DNA of 64,000 nucleotides from Streptomyces spectabilis (lineage in GTDB: Bacteria; Actinomycetota; Actinomycetes; Streptomycetales; Streptomycetaceae). Numbering within the stretch: position 1 is the first letter of the stretch; each line of letters starts with the position of its first letter. A program made the position numbers and the translations under genes. The stretch covers positions 2,304,501-2,368,500 of the forward strand of contig NZ_CP023690.1 in the NCBI RefSeq assembly GCF_008704795.1, given 5' to 3'. Positions 43,863-52,930 of the stretch are shown here, piece by piece. The notes beneath the pieces were generated by a model, which had not been told where the DNA came from, made no database searches, and saw only the letters and a program-made list of their open reading frames with translations.

Positions 43863-44132
43863 TCAGTGGCCGCCGAACAGCGAGCGGCGCAGTCTGCGCA
43901 GCGGTGCGAACAGCGAGACACGGCGCACCTGCGCGCGCTTGCCGCCCCGCTCGTGCGCGGCGTCACGCGAGGTCAGCTCACGCATCAGCAGGGTGGCCTC
44001 GGCCGACTCGCGCTGCGGGACGGCGGGGCCGCCCAGCACCGAGAGATGACGGTCGAGGCGCCTACTGCTCGCGCCGCTCCCACAAGTGATCGCAGGGACC
44101 CTCGCCCTGCTGCGCACTGTTATCTGTTCCAT
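43863..44132 (-). CDS. Small conserved basic protein
   Basis: An 89-residue protein. From the ATG at 44132, which has GGGGAGTGAC just upstream, it reads MEQITVRSRARVPAITCG and ends in the basic RVSLFAPLRRLRRSLFGGH, which looks amphipathic and could associate with membrane or nucleic acid. The longer frame to 44234 is unlikely. I recall near-identical small proteins across Streptomyces, all of unknown function. It converges with the LAL regulator gene. Confidence 0.65.
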   Translation of the reverse strand: MEQITVRSRARVPAITCGSGASSRRLDRHLSVLGGPAVPQRESAEATLLMRELTSRDAAHERGGKRAQVRRVSLFAPLRRLRRSLFGGH

Positions 44133-44248
44133 GTCACTCCCCACCCGTACGAGGGCACCCGGCCCAGGGCAGGTTAACCCTATCGCCCCACCATGACACT
44201 CGTGTATCCCGGTGGCGGGATTCACCTTCCCCACAAGGAGGTTGACGG

Positions 44249-45082
44249 TTACTCTCCGAATCCAACTGATTCCAGGGCGAGTTGGGCCAGCGGCTCACTG
44301 GTGGGCTGCGTGGAGCCGCCATCGGGTTCCATGGTGACAGCGAGTGATCTCGCTCGGGTGCTGAGATCCTTCGCGACCACCGGCGTTTCGCCATCGAGCA
44401 GCCCGAGTGACCGGGGCGCGGACCCGGCGCGCATCACCCACAGTTGATGCGCGCGCCCGTCCGGGGGCCTGCCGAGGCCCGTGACGCTCACCACGGCCCG
44501 TCGCTCCGCACGGGACGCGACCACGGCGATGCCGCGCCCCCGCGCGTCCCTGCCGGTGCTCGCGCGGGCGTCGGGCGCGGCCAGGACGTGGGCGATCTCA
44601 CGTGCGGCGGCCCGCTCGTCGCTCAGCTCGCCGTCGGTGCGGGCCAGCGCGAGGGCGAGGAAGCCGACGGCGACGAGGGCGAGCACGGCGGCCGACGCGG
44701 CGAGCGCGAGCAGGGCCCGGCCGGGGGCGCGGCGCGGCGGCGCGAGCGGCGGTTCGGGCCCGGGCCCCGGCACGGGCCGCCGCTCGACGGGCTCCTGTGC
44801 CGTGGTGCGCACGGCGGCGAGTATGCGCTCCCGCAGGTCCTCGGGGGCGGGGACGGAGGCCGCGCGCGCCAGGCGCACCGTGTCGGCGGCCAGCGCGCGC
44901 ACCTCATCCGTGCATCGGGCGCAGGTGGCGAGGTGCTTCTCGAAGCGGCGGGTCTCGTCCGGGTCGAGGGCGTCGAGCGCGTACGGCACGGCGAGGGAGT
45001 GCATGGAGTGCAGCGGCCCGAGCCGGAGGTCGCTCGCGTACCGGCGCAGGCGGCGCAGCGGTCCGGTTTCCGCAGGGCTCAT
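44249..45082 (-). CDS. Anti-sigma factor, RskA-like
   Basis: A 277-residue membrane-anchored anti-sigma factor. The zinc-binding anti-sigma motif His50-x3-Cys54-x2-Cys57 (KHLATCARC) follows an ALDALDPDETRRFEKH helix. A Pro-rich linker precedes one transmembrane helix (ALLALAASAAVLALVAVGFLAL), and the extracytoplasmic RskA domain contains HQLWVMRAGSAPRSLGLLDG. Its start codon overlaps the sigma factor stop by 4 bp (ATGA), the usual coupling. It would sequester the sigma factor until proteolysed on an envelope or redox signal. Confidence 0.9.
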   Translation of the reverse strand: MSPAETGPLRRLRRYASDLRLGPLHSMHSLAVPYALDALDPDETRRFEKHLATCARCTDEVRALAADTVRLARAASVPAPEDLRERILAAVRTTAQEPVERRPVPGPGPEPPLAPPRRAPGRALLALAASAAVLALVAVGFLALALARTDGELSDERAAAREIAHVLAAPDARASTGRDARGRGIAVVASRAERRAVVSVTGLGRPPDGRAHQLWVMRAGSAPRSLGLLDGETPVVAKDLSTRARSLAVTMEPDGGSTQPTSEPLAQLALESVGFGE

Positions 45083-45657
45083 GCGGCGGCGCCCAGACAG
45101 TCGCGCAGCCGCAGCAGGCCGTCGCGCATGCGGGTCTTGACGGTGCCGAGCGGCACGGACAGGCGCCGGGCGACCTCGCGGTAGGTGTAGCCGTCGTAGT
45201 AGGCGAGCGTGAGCGCCTGGTGCTGGAGGTCGGTCAGGCGCTCCAGGCAGCGGCGCACCCACTCGCGCTCCAGACTGCCCTCCACCTCCTCGGCGACCTG
45301 GTCGAAGGCCGGTCCTTCGCCGCGGTGGGCGGCGCGCCGCTCGCGGTCACCGGCGGCGCGGGCGCTGCGCACCCGGTCCACGGCCCTGCGGTGGGCGAGG
45401 GTGAGGATCCAGGACAGGGCCGTGCCCCGCGCCGGGTCGAAGCGGCCCGCCGTGCGCCACAGTTCGAGCAGCACCTCCTGGGCCACCTCCTCGGACTGCG
45501 CCGGGTCCCTGAGCACGCGCCGCACCAGGCCGTAGACAGGCCCGGACACCAGCGCGTACAGGTCCTCGAAGGCCTTGTGGTCGCCACCGGCCACCCGTGG
45601 CAGCAGTTCGTCCGCGTCCACCCGCTCCCCCACTCTCCCGGCTTCCCGGGCGCTCAA
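45079..45657 (-). CDS. ECF RNA polymerase sigma factor, SigK-like
   Basis: A 192-residue ECF sigma factor. Region 2 is KAFEDLYALVSGPVYGLVRRVLRDPAQSEEVAQEVLLELWR with RGTALSWILTLAHRRAVDRVRS. Region 4 is TDLQHQALTLAYYDGYTYREVARRLSVPLGTVKTRMRDGLLRL. The subgroup matches mycobacterial SigK, paired with RskA. The start appears to be a TTG at 45657 with GAGG 6 bases upstream; internal GTGs would shorten the N-terminus by 8 or 12 residues. It is divergent from the DUF4331 operon, a natural target. Confidence 0.9.
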   Translation of the reverse strand: MSAREAGRVGERVDADELLPRVAGGDHKAFEDLYALVSGPVYGLVRRVLRDPAQSEEVAQEVLLELWRTAGRFDPARGTALSWILTLAHRRAVDRVRSARAAGDRERRAAHRGEGPAFDQVAEEVEGSLEREWVRRCLERLTDLQHQALTLAYYDGYTYREVARRLSVPLGTVKTRMRDGLLRLRDCLGAAA

Positions 45658-45715
45658 TTCTGGCCTCGGTCGGGATTCGGTGCGAGTCCCCGGACCGGAT
45701 TGGCGCGCCGCCGCG

Positions 45716-45740
45716 GGATTGCCCGGCCGCGGGCCAATCC
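45716..45740. promoter_or_regulatory. Inverted repeat in the sigK/DUF4331 divergent promoter
   Basis: GGATTG and CAATCC flank CCCG/CGGG arms with one bulged base. A further GGATTGGCG copy lies just upstream, near 45697. It sits between the sigma factor gene and the DUF4331 gene. It could be an operator or a transcript hairpin. Confidence 0.35.
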
Positions 45741-45826
45741 GCGGCCGCCCCGGCGCCGAATGGCATGCGTCAGGCGGGCGGCGCGGTCAGCGCGCGGCCC
45801 GTACCGCCGAAGTGAGGACGGACGCG

Positions 45827-47371
45827 ATGACAGCAGTCGTCACGAACCGCGCGAGGCGCCGGGGGATCCGTGGCGTCGCCGCGCTGGTCTGTGGGGCGCT
45901 GGCCGCAGGGGGGCTCGCAGCCGCCGGGGTCAGCACGCTCCGACCGGAGGCCGCGAGCGCCTCCAGCCACCGGGAGGCCCCGCTGATCTCGGGGCAGCCG
46001 CAGTACGACAACACCGATGTGTACGCCTTCGTCAGCCCCGACCGGCCGGACACGACGACGATCGTCGCCAACTGGACGCCGTTCGAGGAGCCGGCGGGCG
46101 GCCCGACCTTCTATCCCTTCCCCGAGGACGCCCAGTACGACGTGCACATAGACAGCGACGGCGACGCGCAGGGCGATCTGCTCTACCGCTGGACGTTCGA
46201 CACGCGCACGAAGAACGGGGACACCTTCCTCTACAACACCGGTCAGGTCACGAGCCTGGACGACCCCGACCTGAACGTGACGCAGACGTACGACATCGAC
46301 CTGCTGCGGCTGAAGGACCAGAAGGTCGTCTCGACCAAGAAGGTCGCCGACGACCTGCCCGTCGCCCCTTCGCACGTCGGCAAGGCGTCCATGCCCGACT
46401 ACGGCAAGCTGCGCGACCAGGCGGTGCGCAAGCTCCCCGGCGGGAGCACCGCGTACGCCGGGCAGGCCGACGACCCCTTCTTCCTGGACCTCAGGGTCTT
46501 CGACCTGCTGTACGGGGGCGACCTGTCGGAGGTCGGCCGGGACACGCTCGCCGGGTACAACGTGAACACCGTGGCCCTCCAGGTGCCGTCCGCCGAGCTG
46601 CGGCAGTCGCAGAAGCAGCCGGTCGTCGGCGTCTGGTCGACGACGCAGCGCAAGAACGCGGCGGGCAAGTGGACCCAGGTGTCCCGGCTCGGCGCGCCGC
46701 TGGTGAACGAGGTCGTCGTCCCGATGAAGGACAAGGACAAGTTCAACGCCTCGTCCCCGTGGAACGACGCGGACTTCCTGCCGTACGTCACCAAGCCGGA
46801 ACTGCCGCGGCTCATCGAGTCCATCTACAAGATCAAGGCGCCCAAGGAACCGCGCAAGGACCTGGTGTCGGTGTTCCTCACCGGCGTGAAGGACCTCAAC
46901 CAGCCGCCCGGCGTGCGGCCCGCCGAGGCGCTGCGCCTCAACACGGCCGTCAAGCCCGCCGCGTCGCCCAAGCGGCTCGGCGTCCTCGACGGCGACAACG
47001 CGGGCTACCCCAACGGGCGGCGGCTCGCCGACGACGTCGTGGACATCTCCCTCCAGGTCGTCGAGGGCGAACTCGTGGGCCAGAAGAACGACTTGGGTGA
47101 CGCCGTGGACACCAACGACCAGGCCTTCGGGAAGTCCTTCCCGTACGTGGCGCTGCCCACGGCCGGGTCGCGGGGACCGGTGGCCGAGAAGGGCACCTCC
47201 GCGCGGGACGCCCTCGCCGGCGGGGCGCGGCCCATGGACGCCCCCGGTTCGTCGGGCTCCGACGACACCGTCCTGATCGCGTCCTCCGCCGCGGGCGGCG
47301 TCGGGGTGCTGCTCGTCGCCTGCGGGCTCCTGTGGTGGCGGCGCACCCGGGCCGTGGCCGGGGGTGCCTGA
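45827..47371 (+). CDS. DUF4331 exported, membrane-anchored protein
   Basis: A 514-residue protein. A basic N-terminus and hydrophobic core (GVAALVCGALAAGGLAAAGV) form a signal peptide. Then follows the DUF4331 opening ASSHREAPLISGQPQYDNTDVYAFVSPDRPD, repeated acidic strands and TFDTRTKNGDTFLYN. A C-terminal helix (VLIASSAAGGVGVLLVACGLLWW) followed by RRTR would anchor it to the membrane. GAGGACG precedes the ATG at 45827. The downstream TPR gene overlaps its end by 8 bp. DUF4331 has no settled function; pairing with TPR and NicO-like genes suggests an envelope role. Confidence 0.87.
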   Translation: MTAVVTNRARRRGIRGVAALVCGALAAGGLAAAGVSTLRPEAASASSHREAPLISGQPQYDNTDVYAFVSPDRPDTTTIVANWTPFEEPAGGPTFYPFPEDAQYDVHIDSDGDAQGDLLYRWTFDTRTKNGDTFLYNTGQVTSLDDPDLNVTQTYDIDLLRLKDQKVVSTKKVADDLPVAPSHVGKASMPDYGKLRDQAVRKLPGGSTAYAGQADDPFFLDLRVFDLLYGGDLSEVGRDTLAGYNVNTVALQVPSAELRQSQKQPVVGVWSTTQRKNAAGKWTQVSRLGAPLVNEVVVPMKDKDKFNASSPWNDADFLPYVTKPELPRLIESIYKIKAPKEPRKDLVSVFLTGVKDLNQPPGVRPAEALRLNTAVKPAASPKRLGVLDGDNAGYPNGRRLADDVVDISLQVVEGELVGQKNDLGDAVDTNDQAFGKSFPYVALPTAGSRGPVAEKGTSARDALAGGARPMDAPGSSGSDDTVLIASSAAGGVGVLLVACGLLWWRRTRAVAGGA

Positions 47372-48716
47372 GGTGAACCACGTCTCCGGGCGCGGGCTCT
47401 TCGTCGCCGTCGCCCTCGCGGTCGCGCTGACCGGTGGGGCGCTGGCGCTCGGCGGGGTGCCCTCGGACTCGGGTGAGGGGCGGCCGTCAGCGGCGGCCGC
47501 CCCGCCCGGCGCGCGGGGCCGCGCGCCGGACGCCTCCTGGAACCGGCTGCTCGCCGCCGACCTGGACCGCGGCGTGGCCTCGCTCCGGGCGCGCCTGCGC
47601 GCCCAGCCCAAGGACGTCCGGTCCTGGTCTGCCCTCGGCACCGCCTACGTCGAGCAGGCCCGGCTGCGCGGCGACCCGTCCCGCTACGCGGAGGCCGAGC
47701 GGGCCCTGCGGCGCGCGCTCGCGCTGCGCCCCGACGACGACTCCGCGCTCGCCGGGCGGGCCGCGCTCGCCGCCGCCCGGCACGACTTCGGCGGCGCCCT
47801 GCGGTACGCGGAGCGGGCGCTCGCCGTGAACCCGTACCACGAGGGGGCGCTGGCCTCCCGCGTCGACGCGCTCGTCGAGCTGGGCCGCTACGACCGGGCG
47901 GCGAGGGCCGTGCGGGAGGCCGACGCGCGCCGCCCCGGCGTCCCCGTCTTCACCCGGTACGCGTACGTGGAGGAGTTGCGCGGCGACGTGGCCGGTGCCC
48001 GGCGCGTGCTGCGCCGGGCCGCGACGGCGGCGCGGTCCCCCGGGGACGTCGCGTACGTCGCCACGGCGCTGGCGCAACTTGCGTGGCGCCAGGGCGAGTA
48101 CGGCGCGTCCCTGCGGCACTGCGCGGCCGCGCTGCGGGCCGACCCCGGGAACCTCGCGGCCCTGGAGACGCGGGGGCGCGCCAGGGCCGCGCGCGGCGAG
48201 ACGGACGCCGCCGTCGCCGATCTGCGGGCCGTCGTCGCCCGCAGGCCGCTGCCCGGGGCGCTCGTGGCCCTGGGGGAGCTGTACGACGCCCGGGGGGACG
48301 GGGCGCGCGCCCGCGAGCAGTACTCGCTGATCGACTCCTGGGTGCGGCTCGCCCGCGCGCACGGCGTCAATCCCGATCTCGACACGGCGCTCGCCGCCGC
48401 GGACCACGGCGACCGGGCCGTGGCGCTGCGCACGGCGCGCGACGAGTGGGAGCGGCGGCACACCGTGCACACGGCGGACGCGCTGGCCTGGGCGCTGCAC
48501 GTCAACGGGCGTGACCGGGAGGCCCTGCGGTACGCGCGGCGCGCGACCGGCACGGGGGTGCGCGACGCGTCCTTCCTCTACCACCGAGGCGTCATCGAGT
48601 CGGCGCTCGCGCCCGGGGCGGGCCATGAGTGGCTGCGAGCCGCGCTCGACCTCAACCCCGGGTTCTCGCCCCGGGGCGCCGCCGAGGCGCGACGACTCCT
48701 GGGGGTGTCCCGATGA
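47364..48716 (+). CDS. TPR-repeat membrane-anchored protein
   Basis: A protein of about 450 residues. An N-terminal hydrophobic segment (LFVAVALAVALTGGALAL) acts as signal or anchor. It is followed by at least six degenerate TPRs, e.g. RLRAQPKDVRSWSALGTAYVEQARL, AEAERALRRALALRPDDDSAL and ALRYAERALAVNPYHEGAL. GTG at 47364 overlaps the DUF4331 stop by 8 bp; GTG at 47373 is an alternative. It overlaps the next gene by 4 bp. It is probably a scaffold for the products of the same operon. Confidence 0.82.
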   Translation: MPEVNHVSGRGLFVAVALAVALTGGALALGGVPSDSGEGRPSAAAAPPGARGRAPDASWNRLLAADLDRGVASLRARLRAQPKDVRSWSALGTAYVEQARLRGDPSRYAEAERALRRALALRPDDDSALAGRAALAAARHDFGGALRYAERALAVNPYHEGALASRVDALVELGRYDRAARAVREADARRPGVPVFTRYAYVEELRGDVAGARRVLRRAATAARSPGDVAYVATALAQLAWRQGEYGASLRHCAAALRADPGNLAALETRGRARAARGETDAAVADLRAVVARRPLPGALVALGELYDARGDGARAREQYSLIDSWVRLARAHGVNPDLDTALAAADHGDRAVALRTARDEWERRHTVHTADALAWALHVNGRDREALRYARRATGTGVRDASFLYHRGVIESALAPGAGHEWLRAALDLNPGFSPRGAAEARRLLGVSR

Positions 48717-50107
48717 CCGCGCCTGCGGCCCGGCCGCGCTGGGCCCGGCGAGGGCTCGTCGTGCTCGCCCTCGTCCTGGGCACGGCCGCGCCCGCCCAGG
48801 CCCACCCCCTGGGGAACTTCACCGTCAACCAGTACGACGGGCTGCGCCTTGCCCCGGGCCGGCTCCACGTCGAGCACGTGGAGGACCTCGCCGAGATCCC
48901 GGCCGCGCAGGCGAAGCCCGCCATCGACCGGGAGGGAAGGGCCCGTTGGGCGCGGGAGCGGTGCCGTGCGGCGGCCGCGCACAGCCGGGTGGACGTGGGC
49001 GGGCGGCCGCTGGCCCTGCGCGCGGCCGCTGCCGCCGCCCGCCTCCGTCCGGGCGAGGCGGGCCTGCCCACCGTCCGCGTCGAGTGCCGCCTCACGGCCC
49101 CCCTGCCGCCCGGCGCCCTCGCGTTGCGCTTCCGCGCCGCGTCCCAGGCCGTCCCGGGCTGGCGGGAGATCACCGCGCGCGGGGACCGCATGACCCTCAG
49201 CGGATCGAGCGTGCCGCGGGAGTCCCGCTCCGGGCGCCTCACCCGCTACCCGTCCGGCGCCTCGTCGCCCGAAGCGGTCTCCGCCGCCCTGCGCGCACGC
49301 CCCGGCGGCCCCGCCCTCGCTGACGAGCCGCCGCCGGCTCCCGGCTCCGCCCTGCCGCGCGCCGCGACCGACGCCCTCACGGGCCTGGTGGCCCGGCACG
49401 ACCTCACCCCGGCCTTCGCGGCGCTCGCGCTCGGCACCGCCCTGCTGCTCGGCGCCCTGCACGCGCTCGCGCCCGGGCACGGCAAGACCCTGATGGCCGC
49501 GACCGCTGCCGCGCGCGGCAGCGCGTCGCCGCGGGACGTGCTGCCGCTCGCCGCGTCGGTGACGGTCACGCACACCCTCGGCGTGGTGGTGCTCGGCCTG
49601 CTCGTGGCGGGCGGCTCGGCGGCCGCGCCCTCGGTCGTCGCATGGCTGGGCGTGGCCAGCGGGGCCCTGGTGACGGGCGCGGGCGCGCTCCTCGTACGGC
49701 GGGCCTGGCGCCGCAGACGCGGAAGCCCTCACCCTCACCACCACTCGCACCCGCACACCCACTCCCACTCCCACCCGCCGCCCACCCTGCGCGGCACGCT
49801 CCTGCTCGGCTTCGCCGGGGGCCTCGTGCCCAGTCCCTCCGCCGTCGTCGTGCTCGTGGGCGCCGCCGCCCTCGGCGAGGCGTGGTTCGGCCTCCTGCTC
49901 GTCCTCGCGTACGGGGCAGGGCTCGCCGTCACGCTGACGGCGGCCGGGTTCCTCGTGGTGCGGCTCGGCTCGTTCGCCGGGCGCCGCCTGGGCCGCGGCC
50001 GCGCGCCGGGCCTCGCGCGCCGCGTCGCCCCGCTGGGCTCCGCCTGCGTGGTCCTCGCACTTGGGTGCGGATTGGTGGTCAAGGGGGCTGCAACCGCGCT
50101 CGGTTGA
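48713..50107 (+). CDS. NicO/RcnA-like nickel/cobalt transporter with exported N-domain
   Basis: A 464-residue protein. A signal peptide (LVVLALVLGTAAPAQA-H) precedes an extracytoplasmic domain of about 200 residues starting HPLGNFTVNQYDGL. Six or so membrane helices follow. Helix 1 carries HALAPGHGKTLMAA, the metal motif of the RcnA/NicO family, and a cytoplasmic-side loop is His-rich (HPHHHSHPHTHSHSH). It moves Ni or Co ions, probably outwards if RcnA-like. The ATG overlaps the TPR stop (ATGA). Operon with DUF4331 and TPR genes. Confidence 0.87.
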   Translation: MTAPAARPRWARRGLVVLALVLGTAAPAQAHPLGNFTVNQYDGLRLAPGRLHVEHVEDLAEIPAAQAKPAIDREGRARWARERCRAAAAHSRVDVGGRPLALRAAAAAARLRPGEAGLPTVRVECRLTAPLPPGALALRFRAASQAVPGWREITARGDRMTLSGSSVPRESRSGRLTRYPSGASSPEAVSAALRARPGGPALADEPPPAPGSALPRAATDALTGLVARHDLTPAFAALALGTALLLGALHALAPGHGKTLMAATAAARGSASPRDVLPLAASVTVTHTLGVVVLGLLVAGGSAAAPSVVAWLGVASGALVTGAGALLVRRAWRRRRGSPHPHHHSHPHTHSHSHPPPTLRGTLLLGFAGGLVPSPSAVVVLVGAAALGEAWFGLLLVLAYGAGLAVTLTAAGFLVVRLGSFAGRRLGRGRAPGLARRVAPLGSACVVLALGCGLVVKGAATALG

Positions 50108-50149
50108 GCTACTTTTGTGGAGAATCGCACGGCTGCGAATGGGGGGACC

Positions 50150-51859
50150 GTGACCGGTCAGGCGCGCGTGATCGCGGAGCGTTACCGCCTTCTCTCCCCG
50201 CTCGGCGAGGGCGGCATGGGCACGGTGTGGCGGGCCCGGGACGACGTGCTCGGCCGCGAGGTCGCGGTCAAGGAGGTCCGCGCGCCCGCGGGCCTCCCGG
50301 CGAGCGAGGTGGAGCGGCTGTACGCGCGCCTGGAGCGGGAGGCCTGGGCCGCCGCCCGCATCCCCCACCGGAACGTGGTCACGGTGTACGACGTGGCGCG
50401 CGAGGAGGGCCGCCCCTGGATCGTCATGGAGCTGGTCCGCGGCCTGGCCCTGTCCGACGTCCTGGAGGCCGAGGGGCCGATGACGCCGCAGCGGGCCGCA
50501 CGGATCGGCGCCGAGGTCCTCGGCGCGCTCCGGGCCGCCCACGGCGCGGGCGTCCTGCACCGCGACGTGAAGCCGGGCAACGTCCTGCTCGGCAACGACG
50601 GCCGCGTCGTCCTGACGGACTTCGGCATCGCGATGGTGGAGGGCAGCTCGGCCCTGACGATGACGGGCGAGGTCGTCGGCTCGCCCGAATTCCTCGCGCC
50701 GGAGCGGGCGTTGGGGCAGCGTCCGGGCCCCGAGTCCGACCTGTGGTCGCTCGGCGTCCTGCTGTACGCGGCGGTGGAGGGCGTGTCGCCGTTCCGGCAG
50801 GACACCCCGCTGAGCACGCTGCGCGCGGTGGTCGACGAGGAGCTGCCGCCGCCGCACGGCGCCGGACCGCTGGCGCCGGTCATCGAGGGCCTGCTCCGCA
50901 AGGACCCCGCCGAGCGCACCACGGCCGACGTCGCCGAGCGCGATCTGCGGCTGATCGCGGAGGGCCACCCGCCGAGCAGCCACCAGGACGTTCCGTACGC
51001 GCCGACGGTGGTCTCCCACCAGCGGCCCGACGCCACTCCGCCCCCACCGCCGCCACCCGGCGGGTACGCGGCGGCGTCCGCGGCCACCGCGGGCGGCCCG
51101 CACGGCGGCACGACCGCGACGACCACGCCCGGGGCGCCCCGCTCGCGCCGCACGGCCGCGGTCCTCGTCGCGGGCGCCGCCGCGCTGGTGCTCGCCATCG
51201 GCGGCATCACGTACGCCCTCGTCAACGACGACGGGAACGGCGAGGGCGACGAGGGCGGCGGCAGCGCGTCCGGCGCCGACGCGGGCGGCACCGGAGGCAG
51301 CGGCTCCGGAGGCGACGGCGGCGGGAGCGGCGGCAGCGGCAGCGGAGGCTCCGACGGTGGCGGCAGCGGCGGCGGGTCCAGCAGCGGCGGCGGCACCGAC
51401 GGCGGGGGCTCCAAGGGCGGTTCGACGAACGGCGGCTCCGCCCACGGCGGGGGCACCGGCGGCACCACCAAGCCCCCGCCCCAGTCCGTGCGCGTCTCCC
51501 TCACCGGCCACGGCACGGAGTACGAGGGGCCCTGCCCGCCGTCGCAGGGGCCCTCGTTCACGGCGACGTTCACGGTCGGGCGGGCCCCGGTGACCGTCGA
51601 GTACCGCTGGGTCACCGCCGAGGGCGAGTCCGGCGACCCGGGCTGGAAGTCGCTCTCGTTCCCGGCCGCGGGCGGCAGGACGAGACAGGTCAACCACACG
51701 GAGCTGCCGGGCACGACGAGCGGGACGTACCACAACGAACTCAGCGTGGAGGTCCGCTCGCCCGCGTCGGCCACGTCCAACTCCGTGGCGTACTCCGTGA
51801 CGTGCGAGGAGGAGCCCACGACCGGCGGGGGCTCCTCCTCTTCCTATTCGGCCTCCTAG
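50150..51859 (+). CDS. Transmembrane Ser/Thr protein kinase with extracellular beta domain
   Basis: A 569-residue PknB-type kinase. The glycine loop GEGGMG is at 19-24 and the catalytic Lys41 lies in VAVKEV. HRDVKPGN and DFGIA are intact. A Pro-rich juxtamembrane region leads to one membrane helix (AAVLVAGAAALVLAIGGITYALV). A low-complexity Gly/Ser linker of about 75 residues carries an outer domain of about 100 residues with two cysteines and Ig-like strand spacing. No PASTA repeats are present. GTG at 50150, with GGGGGG upstream, is preferred over GTG 50117. It lies 42 bp after the NicO-like gene. Confidence 0.88.
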   Translation: MTGQARVIAERYRLLSPLGEGGMGTVWRARDDVLGREVAVKEVRAPAGLPASEVERLYARLEREAWAAARIPHRNVVTVYDVAREEGRPWIVMELVRGLALSDVLEAEGPMTPQRAARIGAEVLGALRAAHGAGVLHRDVKPGNVLLGNDGRVVLTDFGIAMVEGSSALTMTGEVVGSPEFLAPERALGQRPGPESDLWSLGVLLYAAVEGVSPFRQDTPLSTLRAVVDEELPPPHGAGPLAPVIEGLLRKDPAERTTADVAERDLRLIAEGHPPSSHQDVPYAPTVVSHQRPDATPPPPPPPGGYAAASAATAGGPHGGTTATTTPGAPRSRRTAAVLVAGAAALVLAIGGITYALVNDDGNGEGDEGGGSASGADAGGTGGSGSGGDGGGSGGSGSGGSDGGGSGGGSSSGGGTDGGGSKGGSTNGGSAHGGGTGGTTKPPPQSVRVSLTGHGTEYEGPCPPSQGPSFTATFTVGRAPVTVEYRWVTAEGESGDPGWKSLSFPAAGGRTRQVNHTELPGTTSGTYHNELSVEVRSPASATSNSVAYSVTCEEEPTTGGGSSSSYSAS

Positions 51860-51875
51860 GCCCGCGGGCCCGGCC

Positions 51876-52697
51876 TCAGGACGCGGTCCTGCTGAAGACG
51901 GGCAGATAGCCGCCGGACTGGCCCGCGGCGGTCGGGTGGTACGACTCGCCGATGTTGGTCCACACGACGCTGTGCAGCCACGGGGCGCCGGAGCAGATCT
52001 CGTGCCCGGCGAACGTGGTGGTGACGTCGCCGAAGGCGAAGCCGTGGTCGGCGGCGCGCTTGGCGAGCGCCGCGTTCAGATGGTCGGCGCCGCCGTTGAT
52101 GGCGGTGCGCTCGCGCTCGGAGAGACCGGCGAGGCAGCTGCCGCCGAGCTTGTAGAAGCGGGGGTAGCCGAGGACGACGACGCGGGCGGACGGTGACTTG
52201 CTCTTGATCGCCGTGTACACGCGGTCGAGTTTGCCGGGCAGGGTCGAGTCGACGTACGCCTTGGCCTGGTTGACGCGCGCCACGCAGTTGTCCTCGGACT
52301 GCAGGACACAGGTCGTCATGACGTCGCTGAAGCCCGCGTCGTTGCCGCCGACGGTGATCGAGACGAGGCCGGTGCCGGAGTTGAGCGGCCCCATCTGGCT
52401 CGCGAGCACGTCGTCGGTGCGCGCGCCGGAACAGGCCGTGAAGCTGAAGCCGGAGGGCGCGTTGGCCGCGGCCCACAGCGCCGGGAAGGCGCGGGTGCTG
52501 CGCTTGCAGCTGCCGCTGCCGCTGTCGTAGTTGCCCGCGCCGACGCCGGACGAATAGGAGTCCCCGAGCGCCACATAGGTGGGGGCCGCGCTCTGTCGGT
52601 CGCCGGAGTCGGCGTGCGCGGCGCCCACCCCGGTGAGGGTGGCAGCCGCGGCGAGAAGGAGCGAGGAAGCGTATGCCGCGAAACGGGACAATCTCAT
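51876..52697 (-). CDS. Secreted SGNH/GDSL hydrolase (lipase/esterase)
   Basis: A 273-residue exported hydrolase. The signal peptide reads MRLSRFAAYASSLLLAAA and ends near GVGAAHA-DSG. Catalytic blocks are GDSYSSG (nucleophile Ser), a Gly block near MGPLNSG, GGND (oxyanion Asn), and SYHPT (catalytic His) near the C-terminus. Six cysteines fit three disulfides, as in Streptomyces lipases. It closely resembles the characterised S. coelicolor SGNH lipase/arylesterase SCO1725 by recall. It converges with the kinase gene 16 bp away. Confidence 0.92.
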   Translation of the reverse strand: MRLSRFAAYASSLLLAAAATLTGVGAAHADSGDRQSAAPTYVALGDSYSSGVGAGNYDSGSGSCKRSTRAFPALWAAANAPSGFSFTACSGARTDDVLASQMGPLNSGTGLVSITVGGNDAGFSDVMTTCVLQSEDNCVARVNQAKAYVDSTLPGKLDRVYTAIKSKSPSARVVVLGYPRFYKLGGSCLAGLSERERTAINGGADHLNAALAKRAADHGFAFGDVTTTFAGHEICSGAPWLHSVVWTNIGESYHPTAAGQSGGYLPVFSRTAS

Positions 52698-52930
52698 GGA
52701 ACCTCCCTAAAGGATTTCCGCCTCGACAGTGGTAGCACCGCACCACCCGCCGTAGATAGTGTTCATGACAATCAATTCTTCAGTAATTCCCCTGCCCGCC
52801 CTGGGAGTTCACCGATCATCCGTCGGGGTGACGGCGAACATCTGCCCGCTCCCGGGGCGTCTTGACGAGCCGCCGTCCGCTGCGCCACATTGAAGCCCGG
52901 CATCCGGCGCTTCGGGGGGCAAAGTCGCCA
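52698..52930. other. Divergent promoter region, 233 bp
   Basis: Between the SGNH hydrolase and the small membrane protein gene. It includes an AT-rich patch (around 52755-52790) likely to hold promoter elements. No ORF or strong hairpin is seen. Confidence 0.4.

Noticed and set aside
44193..44447. 84-codon plus-strand frame antisense to the anti-sigma factor end
   Set aside because: AAGGAGG-like sequence near 44235 lies inside it rather than before its start, and codon bias favours the minus-strand anti-sigma gene.
48578..51733. Minus-strand open frame of 1051 codons across the NicO and kinase genes
   Set aside because: Antisense shadow of GC-rich coding DNA; Arg/Gly/Ala-rich with no domains, while the plus strand encodes clear signal peptide, NicO and kinase motifs.
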